DNA of 64,000 nucleotides from an uncultured Clostridia bacterium (GTDB lineage Bacteria > Bacillota > Clostridia > Oscillospirales > Ruminococcaceae): positions 203,501 through 267,500 of the forward strand of contig CANRLH010000003.1 in assembly GCA_947631455.1 (NCBI GenBank), given 5' to 3'. Every line of letters begins with the position of its first letter. The stretch's first letter is position 1. A program made the translations under genes and the position numbers. This document shows positions 10,030-18,856 of the stretch, in pieces. A model generated the notes under the pieces. It had not been told where the DNA came from and did not search any database. It saw only the letters and a program-made list of their open reading frames with translations.

Positions 10030-10607
10030 GTAAGCTGATCAAGCGTAAGTCCGTAGCCCTCCATGAATTCTTCCAGGAATATATCCGCTTCTTTTAGATG
10101 CATGTCCTTTATAATCTTTAAGGTAGCCTCTTCTGCTTCTTTAAAATCGTTGTTTCCCATCTGCCGTTCCTCAACACACTTTATAAGTGCCGAGATTTTG
10201 TCGGCAGCCTTCACGAGCTCTTTTATCTCGTCGTCATCTCCGCCGGAAATAATAATGTCATATTCCTCACGCAGGTCTTCGGGGAGCTGAGATATAAGCT
10301 TATCCGCCGCATTTCTCTCAATATCGGAATAAGCGCTTCTGATATCTCTGTTAAAGTATTTTACAGGAGTAGGAAGATCACCCGTTATGATTTCTGTCGT
10401 GTCATGATACATGGCGATAAGCGCCGCCTTTTCGGCATTTACACATCCGCCAAATCGCTTATTTCTCAGCACACACAAAAGATGCGAAATAAAAGCGACC
10501 TCCAGACTGTGCTCAGACAAATTCTCTGAAACAGTATTTCTCATCAGGCTCCATCTGTTTATATACTTCATTCGTGATATCATCGCAAAAAAACCACTTT
10601 TATTCAT
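10023..10607 (-). CDS. HD-domain phosphohydrolase, YfbR/5'-nucleotidase-like
   Basis: This 194-residue protein starts at 10607 behind GAGGAGGAAG. Metal-binding HD residues are visible: SEHSLEVAFISH early, MYHDTTEIITGDLPTPVKYF in the middle, and a late EAADK-like stretch reading VKAADKISALIKC. This order fits the HD hydrolase family containing E. coli YfbR, which dephosphorylates deoxynucleoside monophosphates. The exact substrate is not shown by sequence. It stands alone between rex (converging) and the oad genes. Confidence 0.85.
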   Translation of the reverse strand: MNKSGFFAMISRMKYINRWSLMRNTVSENLSEHSLEVAFISHLLCVLRNKRFGGCVNAEKAALIAMYHDTTEIITGDLPTPVKYFNRDIRSAYSDIERNAADKLISQLPEDLREEYDIIISGGDDDEIKELVKAADKISALIKCVEERQMGNNDFKEAEEATLKIIKDMHLKEADIFLEEFMEGYGLTLDQLTK

Positions 10608-10639
10608 ATACTTCCTCCTCATATATCAAATATGCCGCA

Positions 10640-10674
10640 AGTCAACAACACCGGTCGAGAGAAACGGCCGGTGT
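10640..10674 (-). terminator. Terminator-like hairpin after oadB
   Basis: Read on the minus strand, ACACCGGCCG and CGACCGGTGT pair over about ten positions with one mismatch around a short loop (10674-10648), followed by a modest TTGTTGACTT tract. It lies 31 bp past the oadB stop. The weak T-run makes this a moderate call. Confidence 0.55.
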
Positions 10675-10704
10675 CAAATAAATCTTAAATTGCCTATTTT
10701 ATAA

Positions 10705-11919
10705 TCAAACGCAGATACTCAGAAGTACGCCCGCAGCAACAGCAGAACCGATAACTCCCGCAACATTCGGACCCATAGCGTGCATAAGCAGATAGTTTGT
10801 CGGATTTTCCTGTTGACCTACCTTCTGGGAAACTCTGGCAGCCATAGGAACAGCAGAAACTCCCGCAGAACCGATAAGCGGATTGACCTTTCCTTTAGAG
10901 AAGATATACATAATCTTTCCAAAAAGTACTCCACAGGCAGTTCCCAGACAGAAAGCCAGAACGCCGAGAATAATTACGCCTAAAAACTTCGTGTTCATGA
11001 TCTTATCAGCCGTCGTTGTAGCTCCGACGGAGACGCCGAGAAATATTGTGATTATGTTCATAAGCTCATTCTGAGCAGTCTTCACAAGACGGTCGCACAC
11101 ACCGCTTTCCTTTAATAGATTGCCAAGCATAAGCATTCCTACAAGAGGTGCCGCCGAGGGCACTAACAGTGCGATGACAATGGTAACCGCGATCGGGAAT
11201 ATCACCCTTTCAGTCTTTGATACCGGACGAAGCTGTCCCATCTTGACCGATCTTTCCTTTTTAGTTGTCAAAGCCTTCATAATAGGCGGTTGAATTATAG
11301 GCACAAGAGCCATATAGGTGTAAGCTGCAAGAGCAATTGTTCCCGTATCAATGGCGCCGGTCGCGCCGTCACCGGAAAGCAGTCTTGACGAAACGAAAAT
11401 CGCCGTCGGTCCGTCCGCGCCACCGATAATAGCTATCGATCCGGCTTCCGCCGCAGTGAAGCCAAGAAGTGCAGCGCCTATAAACGTAAAGAAGATTCCG
11501 CCCTGCGCAGCCGCACCCAGAAGAAAGCTTTTAGGGTTAGCAATAAGCGGTGCGAAGTCAGTCATAGCGCCTATTCCCAAGAATATCAAAGGCGGATATA
11601 TCTGAAGCTTAACACCCATATAGAGTATATCCAAAAGCCCTCCGTCATGTAAGACCTTACCGAAATCGATCGATGCGCCGCCCGAAATATTCCATAGGTC
11701 CGGGTGATACATTTCCGTAAAAGGAAGGTTTGTAAGCATCATTCCAAAAGAAATAGGAAGAAGCAAAAGCGGCTCAAAACCTTTTCCGATAGCAAGGTAC
11801 ATAAATATAAACGAAATACCGATCATCACAAGGTTTTTCCAACCGCCGTCAGCCAGGAATCCGGCAATACCCGACTCCTGAGCGATATCGACTATTGTAT
11901 CTAAAAACTTATCTATCAT
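10705..11919 (-). CDS. oadB: Na+-translocating decarboxylase, beta subunit
   Basis: This 404-residue integral membrane protein couples decarboxylation of a biotin-bound carboxyl group to Na+ export. About nine to eleven hydrophobic segments and the family signature IIGGADGPTAIFVSS are visible (central region), with the early GKGFEPLLLLPISFGMMLTNLP and a late VSKKVGQQENPTNYLLMHAMGPN-type stretch. The substrate (oxaloacetate, methylmalonyl-CoA or glutaconyl-CoA) depends on the alpha subunit, which is not in this window. It follows the oadG-like gene by 25 bp and forms an operon with it. Confidence 0.92.
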   Translation of the reverse strand: MIDKFLDTIVDIAQESGIAGFLADGGWKNLVMIGISFIFMYLAIGKGFEPLLLLPISFGMMLTNLPFTEMYHPDLWNISGGASIDFGKVLHDGGLLDILYMGVKLQIYPPLIFLGIGAMTDFAPLIANPKSFLLGAAAQGGIFFTFIGAALLGFTAAEAGSIAIIGGADGPTAIFVSSRLLSGDGATGAIDTGTIALAAYTYMALVPIIQPPIMKALTTKKERSVKMGQLRPVSKTERVIFPIAVTIVIALLVPSAAPLVGMLMLGNLLKESGVCDRLVKTAQNELMNIITIFLGVSVGATTTADKIMNTKFLGVIILGVLAFCLGTACGVLFGKIMYIFSKGKVNPLIGSAGVSAVPMAARVSQKVGQQENPTNYLLMHAMGPNVAGVIGSAVAAGVLLSICV

Positions 11920-11944
11920 TTGTATGATTCATTCCTTTCAATCG

Positions 11945-12358
11945 CTAAAACGGTCTTGTATTATCAATTTTTCCTGCCTGCGCCCAGGAGTTGACTCCAC
12001 GCTTTGAAGACCTTGTGATCCGCTTGACCAAAAGCTTTTTACCTGCTTTCTCTCCGATCATGGCTATCGCAGCAGAAATCGCCGCAACCACTTCACTGCT
12101 TATTCCGCTTTTAACAGTCGAAGTTTTACCAACTGAATCAGTGGTATTTTGTCCCTTCGCTGCCGATGAGCCGGAAGCGGAAATATTATCTTTTTTCTTA
12201 CTCTTTTTATCTCTGTTAAAAATAAAGCCCATAAGATATAAAAACAAAACTAAAATAATCAGGCACGCAAAGACCACAACAAGTCCCGTTATTACAACAG
12301 CGGCAACATAACTCGATGTCATCTCCGGCGATGCCAGTATAGTTTGATAAGCAGACAT
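11945..12358 (-). CDS. oadG: Decarboxylase gamma-subunit-like membrane protein (OadG)
   Basis: This 137-residue protein has one membrane segment (about 18-47), a charged then Ser/Thr-rich linker, and a short conserved tail VAAISAAIAMI ... NSWAQAGKIDNTRPF. The tail matches the end of OadG-type subunits, which anchor the soluble alpha subunit and bind metal in the complex. The start at 12358 lies behind GGGAGAG. It is immediately upstream of oadB. No separate biotin-carrier gene is seen nearby, so the alpha subunit and carrier must be elsewhere. Confidence 0.75.
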   Translation of the reverse strand: MSAYQTILASPEMTSSYVAAVVITGLVVVFACLIILVLFLYLMGFIFNRDKKSKKKDNISASGSSAAKGQNTTDSVGKTSTVKSGISSEVVAAISAAIAMIGEKAGKKLLVKRITRSSKRGVNSWAQAGKIDNTRPF

Positions 12359-12401
12359 TTTGATCTCTCCCAAATTTAACCTCTCAAAAAATTTCGAAAT
12401 A

Positions 12402-12430
12402 ATTATATCATAAAATGCAGAATTTTACAA
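12402..12430 (-). promoter_or_regulatory. Promoter of oadG-oadB
   Basis: On the minus strand TTGTAA (12430-12425) and TATAAT (12407-12402) are 17 bp apart, about 45 bp before the oadG start. A second TTGACA-like element lies further upstream near 12470. Confidence 0.6.
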
Positions 12431-12485
12431 GTGCTTTTACCAAGTTTTTTACACAAACTTTTATATGTGTCAAGCGCAATTTTAT

Positions 12486-13196
12486 CTATTTTGTATGTGC
12501 TGTATTTTCCGTGCTTATTTTTTCAACCTTTGCGACGCAAACGCATATAACGCTCTTAGCGCCCAGATCCTTTATAAGACTTGCGCATTTATTGAGCGTC
12601 GCGCCCGTTGTCATAATATCATCAACAAGCATAACCGTTTTCCCTGACAAGCTTTTTACGCTTGCGGCGCACTCATATGCTTCGTTCACATATTCTCTGC
12701 GCTCATTTGCAGAAAGCTTATGATGCGTATAATCCTTTACCTTGACAAGCGCGTTGCAGACAAGAGGCTTGTCTATTGCGGAGGATACATATTTTGCCAG
12801 AGCCTTTGAATGGTTAAAACCGCTTTGTTTAAATCTTTTCTTAGTCATGGGTACAAAAACAACTGCGTCGATGTTTTCTGCTTCCGGCAAGCCTCTTACC
12901 CATTCAGCAAAAAAGCGGCACATCTGCTGCGACATCTTACTTTTTAATCTCAGAATGCCTTCTTTCAAGACTCCGTCATATATTCCCATACAAAGCGCTT
13001 TATCATAAGAATGATTGCTTTCACACCTGCAAACTGTAAAACCGCAAGTCTTGCAGTAGTTACCATAGTATCTTACCTTTGACAGACAGTCATTACATAC
13101 ACATTCATCGTATTTCACAATCCTGTCACAGAGTGCGCACCGTGCCGGGAAAAATAGATCCAGAACAAAGCTTGAAATCCTACTCAAAGTTTTCAT
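12486..13196 (-). CDS. comF: ComF-family phosphoribosyltransferase-like protein
   Basis: This 236-residue protein has four N-terminal zinc-ligand pairs (CALC, CNDC, CKTC, CRCE) and a C-terminal phosphoribosyltransferase fold with VMLVDDIMTTGATLNKCA, the PRPP loop. This is the ComF/GntX family, linked in competent bacteria to uptake of single-stranded DNA. ATG 13196 has AAGGAG at good spacing; a TTG three codons earlier does not. The start lies inside the end of recD2 (17-bp overlap), so the two are translationally coupled. Confidence 0.88.
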   Translation of the reverse strand: MKTLSRISSFVLDLFFPARCALCDRIVKYDECVCNDCLSKVRYYGNYCKTCGFTVCRCESNHSYDKALCMGIYDGVLKEGILRLKSKMSQQMCRFFAEWVRGLPEAENIDAVVFVPMTKKRFKQSGFNHSKALAKYVSSAIDKPLVCNALVKVKDYTHHKLSANERREYVNEAYECAASVKSLSGKTVMLVDDIMTTGATLNKCASLIKDLGAKSVICVCVAKVEKISTENTAHTK

Positions 13197-15411
13197 CAGT
13201 CTCAAACTCCTTCGACCTGTCGATCAAAAGCATATTCTTTAAAAGAGTATACCTCAGCGTTCTGCGATTGTTATCGATCATATACTTAACTCTCGAAGCA
13301 GAACCCACTATAATTAGCATTTTTTTAGCACGGGTTACCGCAGTATACAAAAGATTTCGATAGTAAAGCTTATCGTATCCGCCAAGAACAGCAAGTATTA
13401 CAACGTCAAACTCACTTCCCTGACTTTTATGAACAGTCGCAGCATATGCAAGCTCAAGCTGATCCAGAGAAGATGACGGATAATTGCAAATCCTTCCGTC
13501 AAAATCGATTTTCAGCATTCCAATTGCTTTTTTCACTTCGATTATAGTTCCTATATCACCGTTAAAGATACCGGCTCCCTGTTCCTTGTCCTTAGACCAT
13601 GTTATATCGTAATTGTTTTTTATCTGCATAACCTTGTCGCCAAGCCGGAACACTGCGCTCAGCGTCCTGATCTCAGGCTTGTCACGACCCGGAGGATTTA
13701 GTCTCAGCTGCAACTGATTGTTAAGCTCAACAGTTCCCGCGGGACCTTTTCTTGTCGGCGAAAGCACCTGTATATTGTCCTTAGCGGTAAACCCGTAAGC
13801 CTTTGGGAGCCTGTCGGTCACAAGATCGACCACCAGCTGTTGCAAATCGTCAAACTCAAGCCGCTGGAAGAAAAACATATCATTATCCTTCTGCTTAAGG
13901 TCGATTTCCTCACCCCTTACGATTTTGTGAGCATTGACTACTATCGCACTTTTGCGTGCCTGCCTGAAAATTTCCTTAAGCTCAATAGTCGGAACTACAT
14001 GGCTGTCAATTATATCCTTCAGTACATTACCTGCTCCCACAGAGGGCAGCTGATCGCTGTCACCGACCATAATAAGCTTACAGTTAATTCTGAGCGCTCG
14101 CAAAAGAGACTCAAAAAGCTGTGCGTCCACCATCGACATCTCGTCAATTACCAACACATCACAGTCAAGAGGACAGTTCTCGTTTTTGTTGAATCTGGGT
14201 CTGTCGTCAGAGGTAAATCCAACCTCCAGCAGGCGGTGAATAGTTTTCGCCTCAAATCCCGTAAGATCAGAAATTCTCTTTGCCGCCCTGCCGGTTGGAG
14301 CTGTTATCATCACGTTTAAACCCTGCTGGCAAAATAGAGATATAATTGCGTTTAAAGTTGTTGTTTTACCTGTTCCCGGACCGCCTGTCAGCACCAGGAA
14401 CCCATATGACAAAGCGGTGTTTATCGCCTTGCGCTGCAATGCCTCGTACTTTATGCCGACCTCCTCTTCAACAAGATCTATCACATCATCAAAGTTGATC
14501 CTGCTGTCATAAGAAACCTCTTTCATCAGGCAAAGCCGTCTGGAGATATAGTCCTCCGCGATATACAGATCCTTAAGAGCGATGAATTCCCTTTGTTTTT
14601 TCATAAACGAGCACAGATTTTCGTCGGAAAGTTCCTCGCTTAAGGCCTCATCGAAAAGCTCCTTTTCAACTCTTAAATAATCCATAGTTATATCGCAAAG
14701 CTTGTCCTTCGGCAAACATGTATGTCCGGCATTAGCGTTTTCCTTAAGAATGCTTTTAATTCCCGCCTTTATTCTGTTTGGGTTGTCATATGGCAGTTCG
14801 ATCGTTGCAGCAATAGAATCCGCTTTCAAAAACGGCAGTTCGATCCCATCGGTACAAAGCGAATACGGATTTTTATTTATTACCTCTTCCGCATCCGCAC
14901 CCCAGCGCCGCCAAGCCTTTGCACCGTATGAAGCCGAAACGCCATAGGTCGCAAGCAGCCGCATAAGAGACTTGACGCCGTTGATGCTTTGAAATTCCTC
15001 GCTTATCTTCTCGCACTTTTTCTTTGTTATACCGTCTATCTCGCAAAGCTTCTCAGGCTCGTTTTCAATTATGTACAATGTTTCGTCACCGAATCTGTCA
15101 ACGATCTTTTTTGCGAGCACAGGGCCAATTCCCTTTATGACGCCGCTTGCCAGATACTTTCTTATTGCTGCGGCAGTAGACGGCATACTCCGCTCACACA
15201 CCTCGGCTTTAAACTGCGGCCCGAATTTCGGATGATCGATATACCTTCCCATAAGGCGAAGCTCCTCGCCCTCGTCAACATTTCCAAGTTCACCTACAAC
15301 AGTTACGGGCTCATATCCGTTATCGAGTATGAGCACGCAGTAGCCATTATTTTCATTTTTATATACTATGCTGTCAACCGATCCGGACAGCTCAGACAGT
15401 TCTTCATTCAT
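13180..15411 (-). CDS. recD2: RecD2-type ATP-dependent DNA helicase
   Basis: This is a 743-residue superfamily 1 helicase. The N-terminal extension contains an OB-like piece and helix-hairpin-helix motifs (SGVIKGIGPVLAKKIVDRFG and later). Walker A is LTGGPGTGKTTTL near 350, Walker B is VLVIDEMSMVDAQL, and the late motif is ELAYAATVHKSQGSEFD with AVTRAKKMLIIVG. The length and N-terminal region identify RecD2, which works without RecBC in Firmicutes and helps genome stability. AAGGAAAA precedes the start. Confidence 0.95.
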   Translation of the reverse strand: MNEELSELSGSVDSIVYKNENNGYCVLILDNGYEPVTVVGELGNVDEGEELRLMGRYIDHPKFGPQFKAEVCERSMPSTAAAIRKYLASGVIKGIGPVLAKKIVDRFGDETLYIIENEPEKLCEIDGITKKKCEKISEEFQSINGVKSLMRLLATYGVSASYGAKAWRRWGADAEEVINKNPYSLCTDGIELPFLKADSIAATIELPYDNPNRIKAGIKSILKENANAGHTCLPKDKLCDITMDYLRVEKELFDEALSEELSDENLCSFMKKQREFIALKDLYIAEDYISRRLCLMKEVSYDSRINFDDVIDLVEEEVGIKYEALQRKAINTALSYGFLVLTGGPGTGKTTTLNAIISLFCQQGLNVMITAPTGRAAKRISDLTGFEAKTIHRLLEVGFTSDDRPRFNKNENCPLDCDVLVIDEMSMVDAQLFESLLRALRINCKLIMVGDSDQLPSVGAGNVLKDIIDSHVVPTIELKEIFRQARKSAIVVNAHKIVRGEEIDLKQKDNDMFFFQRLEFDDLQQLVVDLVTDRLPKAYGFTAKDNIQVLSPTRKGPAGTVELNNQLQLRLNPPGRDKPEIRTLSAVFRLGDKVMQIKNNYDITWSKDKEQGAGIFNGDIGTIIEVKKAIGMLKIDFDGRICNYPSSSLDQLELAYAATVHKSQGSEFDVVILAVLGGYDKLYYRNLLYTAVTRAKKMLIIVGSASRVKYMIDNNRRTLRYTLLKNMLLIDRSKEFETDENFE

Positions 15412-15766
15412 TATAATTTTCCTTAAAGTTATTTAATACTTGTACCGTATTTTCAAACTCCTCTAAAGATACAAGCCTTACCAAGCTAAAGCTCTTTTCA
15501 AGGTTTGATACGATACCTCTCATGCGCACATCAAGTGTTTCCACCGGCAAAAGCAGAATTTCCTTTGCTCTTTCTTCCTTAAAAGCCTCATCCCAGTACA
15601 CTTTTTTTACCTCATGCGCCAGTCTTACCATATCGTTATGTATCGGTATAACAATAACACCAATGCTATGTTCACCTTTTTTTGCGCATCGAATCAGGTT
15701 CTTAACGATGTAAATAAGCATTATCACAAAAAGTATAAGTACAGCGCTCATCAAAAAAGCCTTCAT
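15404..15766 (-). CDS. Hypothetical membrane-anchored protein
   Basis: This is a 120-residue protein starting at 15766 behind GGGGTGG. One membrane segment (about 5-22) is followed by a cytoplasmic domain with IGVIVIPIHNDMVRLAHEVKKVYW and many Glu and Lys. I do not recognise the family. Its end overlaps the recD2 start by 8 bp, so it heads the recD2-comF operon. The 390-bp gap upstream holds the pnp terminator near its far end and otherwise nothing I can identify. Confidence 0.65.
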   Translation of the reverse strand: MKAFLMSAVLILFVIMLIYIVKNLIRCAKKGEHSIGVIVIPIHNDMVRLAHEVKKVYWDEAFKEERAKEILLLPVETLDVRMRGIVSNLEKSFSLVRLVSLEEFENTVQVLNNFKENYNE

Positions 15767-16109
15767 ATTTACCACCCCGTAATTTATTCTATGCGGCAGT
15801 AAAATATATGTCACAGAAACAAAGCTTCTCTCAACATTTTACACTATAAAGCAATTTTTTTCAATAGCATTAAACACAGAAAGCACCATTCTGCACATTG
15901 TCGGGCAAATATCGTCTGACGTTTAGTAAATGATTTCACGTTACGCTTTAATAGTTATGCGTAGCGTCAAGCAATGAACATTTTATGAATATTTAAAATA
16001 ATTTGTTAACGAATATAAGAAATTTTGTAAATAATGTACGTTTGCGTGCAAATTTGCCTATAAAAACAGCTATTAGTAGAGGGGCAAATTTCAGCACTAA
16101 AAAACTAAC

Positions 16110-16143
16110 AGATACAAAAACAGCCGACATCAATGCCGGCTGT
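16110..16143 (-). terminator. Terminator of pnp
   Basis: On the minus strand ACAGCCGGCA and TGTCGGCTGT pair (16143-16120) with a four-base loop and are followed by TTTTTG. It lies 17 bp past the pnp stop. Confidence 0.9.
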
Positions 16144-16159
16144 ATAAACATAAACCTGA

Positions 16160-18280
16160 TTACTGATTTTCAGCGTTCTTCTTCGCCTCAATATCGGCAA
16201 GTGCGTCCTTTCTTGAAAGATTGATTCTTCCCTGATCGTCAATTTCCATAACCTTCACGACGATCTCATCACCAATGGAAACAACATCCTCAACCTTTTC
16301 GACCCTCTGCTTATCAAGCTTAGAGATGTGAACAAGGCCGTCCTTACCCGGAGCGATCTCAACAAACGCGCCGAAGTTCATAAGCCTTACGACCTTACCC
16401 TTGTATATAGAGCCGATCTCAGGATCGTTAGCAATAGTGTTGATCACATTTAACGCAGCGTTAGCTTTTTCCATATCGAGTCCGGATATGAAAACATCCC
16501 CGGTTTCTTCGATGTCTATCTTAACGTCAAAGTCAGCGCAAAGCTTCTGGATAACCTTTCCGCCCGATCCGATGACCTCTCTGATCTTATCAACGGGAAC
16601 CTTGGTTGAAAGCATCTTAGGAGCCCACTTATTTACTGTCGGTCTCGGCTCAGGAATAGCCTTGAGCATGATCTCATCAAGTATATAATCTCTTGCCTTA
16701 TGAGTCTTTTCAAAAGCTTCTTTAATTATCTCAGGTGTAAGTCCGTCAACCTTGATGTCGACCTGAATAGCCGTAATACCCTTCTTGGTTCCACCGACTT
16801 TAAAGTCCATATCTCCAAAGAAGTCCTCAAGGCCCTGAATATCCACCATTGTCATAAAGCTGCCATCATCTTTTGTGATAAGTCCGCAGGAAATACCTGC
16901 AACAGGCGCTTTTATAGGAACACCGGCGTCCATCAGCGCAAGAGTAGAGCCGCATATTGAGCCCTGAGATGTAGAGCCGTTAGACGAAAGCACCTCAGAC
17001 ACCATTCTTATAGCGTATGGGAACTCCTCAATGCTCGGAATTACCGGAACCAACGCTCTTTCAGCAAGCGCTCCGTGACCGATTTCTCTTCTTCCCGGAC
17101 CTCTTGAAGGCTTTGTTTCACCCACTGAGTATGATGGGAAGTTATAGTGGTGAATATATCTTTTTGATTCTTCCTCGTCAAGTCCGTCGAGACGTTGAGA
17201 GTCGCTTACCGGGCCGAGAGTACAAACTGTCAGTACCTGAGTCTGACCTCTGGTAAACAATCCGGAGCCGTGAACTCTTGGCAAAACATCTACCTCTGCC
17301 GCAAGAGGTCTTATCTCATCAATCTTTCTACCGTCGACACGCTTGCCCTCATAAAGCCAGTTCCTTACGATCTTCTTCTGAAGCTTATAAATGCACTCGT
17401 CTATCATTGGGATTCTTTCTTCGTTTTCATCGTCGAACTTCTCATGGACAGCGTCCTTGATAGGATTAAGTCTTGCCTCTCTGATATTCTTATCATTTGT
17501 ATCAAGAGCAGCCTTAACGTCCTCGCCGCAGAAAGCCTCGATAGCATCAAACAGCTCGTGATCGACCTCCTGAGATTCAAATTCAAACTTAGGCTTACCT
17601 ATCTGAGCCTTGATATCTTCAATAAACGAAACCATCTTCTTGATTTCCTCATGGCCCTTTAAAATCGCCTCAAGCATAAGGTCATCGGGAACCTCATCAG
17701 CGCCGGCCTCGATCATAACTATCTTTTCAGCGGTTCCTGCAACTGTAAGGTTAAGATGGTTGTTCGATCTCTGCTCAAGAGTAGGATTGAGCACGATCTC
17801 ACCGTCAACAAGGCCTACGGAAATACCAGCAATAGGCCCGTTCCATGGAATATCAGAAATGGATATAGCTATTGAGGTCGCGATCATTCCCGCAATTTCA
17901 GGAGAATTGTCAGGGTCAACCGCCAGCACCGTCATAACAACAGAAACGTCGTTTCTCATATCTTTCGGGAAAAGCGGTCTTATGGGCCTGTCAACAACTC
18001 TGGAAGTAAGGATAGCCTTTTCAGATGGCTTTCCCTCTCTTTTCATAAACGATCCCGGGATCTTTCCTACCGAATAAAGTCTTTCCTCATAGTCAACAGA
18101 CAGCGGAAAAAAGTCGATCCCTTCTCTCGGCTTAGCAGAAGCCGTTACGTTTGCCATAACTACAGTATCGCCGTAACGCACCCAACATGAACCGTTAGAC
18201 AGCTCACAGGTCTTGCCTGTTTCAACTTTAAGTGGTCTGCCGGCGTATGTAGTTTCAAACACCTTGTAATTTTCAAACAT
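16160..18280 (-). CDS. pnp: Polyribonucleotide nucleotidyltransferase (PNPase)
   Basis: This 706-residue enzyme degrades RNA by phosphorolysis from the 3' end. Two RNase PH domains are present (the first with SVGKIPGSFMKREGKPSEKA cut by FFP motifs, the second with SYSVGETKPSRGPGRREIGHGALAERAL), then a KH domain (VIGSGGKVIQKL) and an S1 domain (GKVVRLMNFGAFVEIAPGKDGLVHISKL) at the end. AAGGAG precedes ATG 18280. It follows rpsO, the usual bacterial order rpsO-pnp. Confidence 0.97.
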   Translation of the reverse strand: MFENYKVFETTYAGRPLKVETGKTCELSNGSCWVRYGDTVVMANVTASAKPREGIDFFPLSVDYEERLYSVGKIPGSFMKREGKPSEKAILTSRVVDRPIRPLFPKDMRNDVSVVMTVLAVDPDNSPEIAGMIATSIAISISDIPWNGPIAGISVGLVDGEIVLNPTLEQRSNNHLNLTVAGTAEKIVMIEAGADEVPDDLMLEAILKGHEEIKKMVSFIEDIKAQIGKPKFEFESQEVDHELFDAIEAFCGEDVKAALDTNDKNIREARLNPIKDAVHEKFDDENEERIPMIDECIYKLQKKIVRNWLYEGKRVDGRKIDEIRPLAAEVDVLPRVHGSGLFTRGQTQVLTVCTLGPVSDSQRLDGLDEEESKRYIHHYNFPSYSVGETKPSRGPGRREIGHGALAERALVPVIPSIEEFPYAIRMVSEVLSSNGSTSQGSICGSTLALMDAGVPIKAPVAGISCGLITKDDGSFMTMVDIQGLEDFFGDMDFKVGGTKKGITAIQVDIKVDGLTPEIIKEAFEKTHKARDYILDEIMLKAIPEPRPTVNKWAPKMLSTKVPVDKIREVIGSGGKVIQKLCADFDVKIDIEETGDVFISGLDMEKANAALNVINTIANDPEIGSIYKGKVVRLMNFGAFVEIAPGKDGLVHISKLDKQRVEKVEDVVSIGDEIVVKVMEIDDQGRINLSRKDALADIEAKKNAENQ

Positions 18281-18379
18281 ACTTTTAACTCCTTTTCTTT
18301 ATTTAAAGCAGGAGTTTTAGCAATAAACACAAAGCTCAGAAAACAAGCCCTCTGTTTAATGCTAATCACACCCGCTTAA

Positions 18380-18422
18380 TATACGCCAAAAGGCAGACAG
18401 CAAACGAGGTTGCTGCTGCCTT
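18380..18422 (-). terminator. Hairpin between rpsO and pnp
   Basis: On the minus strand AAGGCAGCAGCAA pairs with TTGCTG-T-CTGCCTT (18422-18389), a 13-bp stem with one bulged base, followed by TTGGCG. The T-run is short, so it may be a partial terminator or an RNase processing site that separates rpsO and pnp expression, as is known in other bacteria. Confidence 0.65.
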
Positions 18423-18435
18423 AAGAATGACAAAA

Positions 18436-18702
18436 TTACTTACGGATTCCGAGCTTTTCGATAACAGCTCTGTATCTTTCGATATCAGTTTTGATAAGAT
18501 AGTTAAGAAGATTTCTTCTTTTACCTACCATCTTAAGAAGCCCTCTTCTAGAGTGGTGATCCTTCTTGTGGATCTTAAGATGCTCGGTGAGGTCGTTGAT
18601 CCTCTTGGTTAAAATTGCGATCTGAACCTCAGGCGAACCCGTATCTGTGTCGTGCTTTCTGTTAGCTTCAATAATTGCGGTCTTTTCTTCTTTTCTAAGC
18701 AT
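18436..18702 (-). CDS. rpsO: 30S ribosomal protein S15
   Basis: This 88-residue protein is full length for S15. It contains the usual [26 protein letters not shown] and [16 protein letters not shown] blocks that bind 16S rRNA. AAAGAGGT precedes ATG 18702. Its leader of about 110 nt may allow autoregulation (see separate entry). Confidence 0.98.
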   Translation of the reverse strand: MLRKEEKTAIIEANRKHDTDTGSPEVQIAILTKRINDLTEHLKIHKKDHHSRRGLLKMVGKRRNLLNYLIKTDIERYRAVIEKLGIRK

Positions 18703-18850
18703 TTTAATGTACCTCTTTTCTTAAATTTTCCGTTATCACAGTAGCGGGCTTTGATACTTCCGTTAAAGGCAACCGCCCAAAACCGAGATAAGGAATTCTT
18801 TGGTTAATCACAACCTTATAAATTCTATCACAATACCTTTTATTTGTAAA
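18703..18850 (-). promoter_or_regulatory. rpsO promoter and structured 5' leader
   Basis: On the minus strand TTTACA (18850-18845) and TAGAAT (18827-18822) are 17 bp apart. The leader of roughly 110 nt contains a small GGTT/AACC hairpin and a GGGC ... GCCC pairing region around CGGTTTTGGGCGG. S15 leaders that bind their own protein are known in Firmicutes; whether this is one is inference. Confidence 0.5.
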
Positions 18851-18856
18851 TAGAGT

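Noticed and set aside
15920..16010. Small hairpins such as ACGCT/AGCGT between pnp and the recD2 operon
   Set aside because: Stems of five pairs with long loops; expected by chance.
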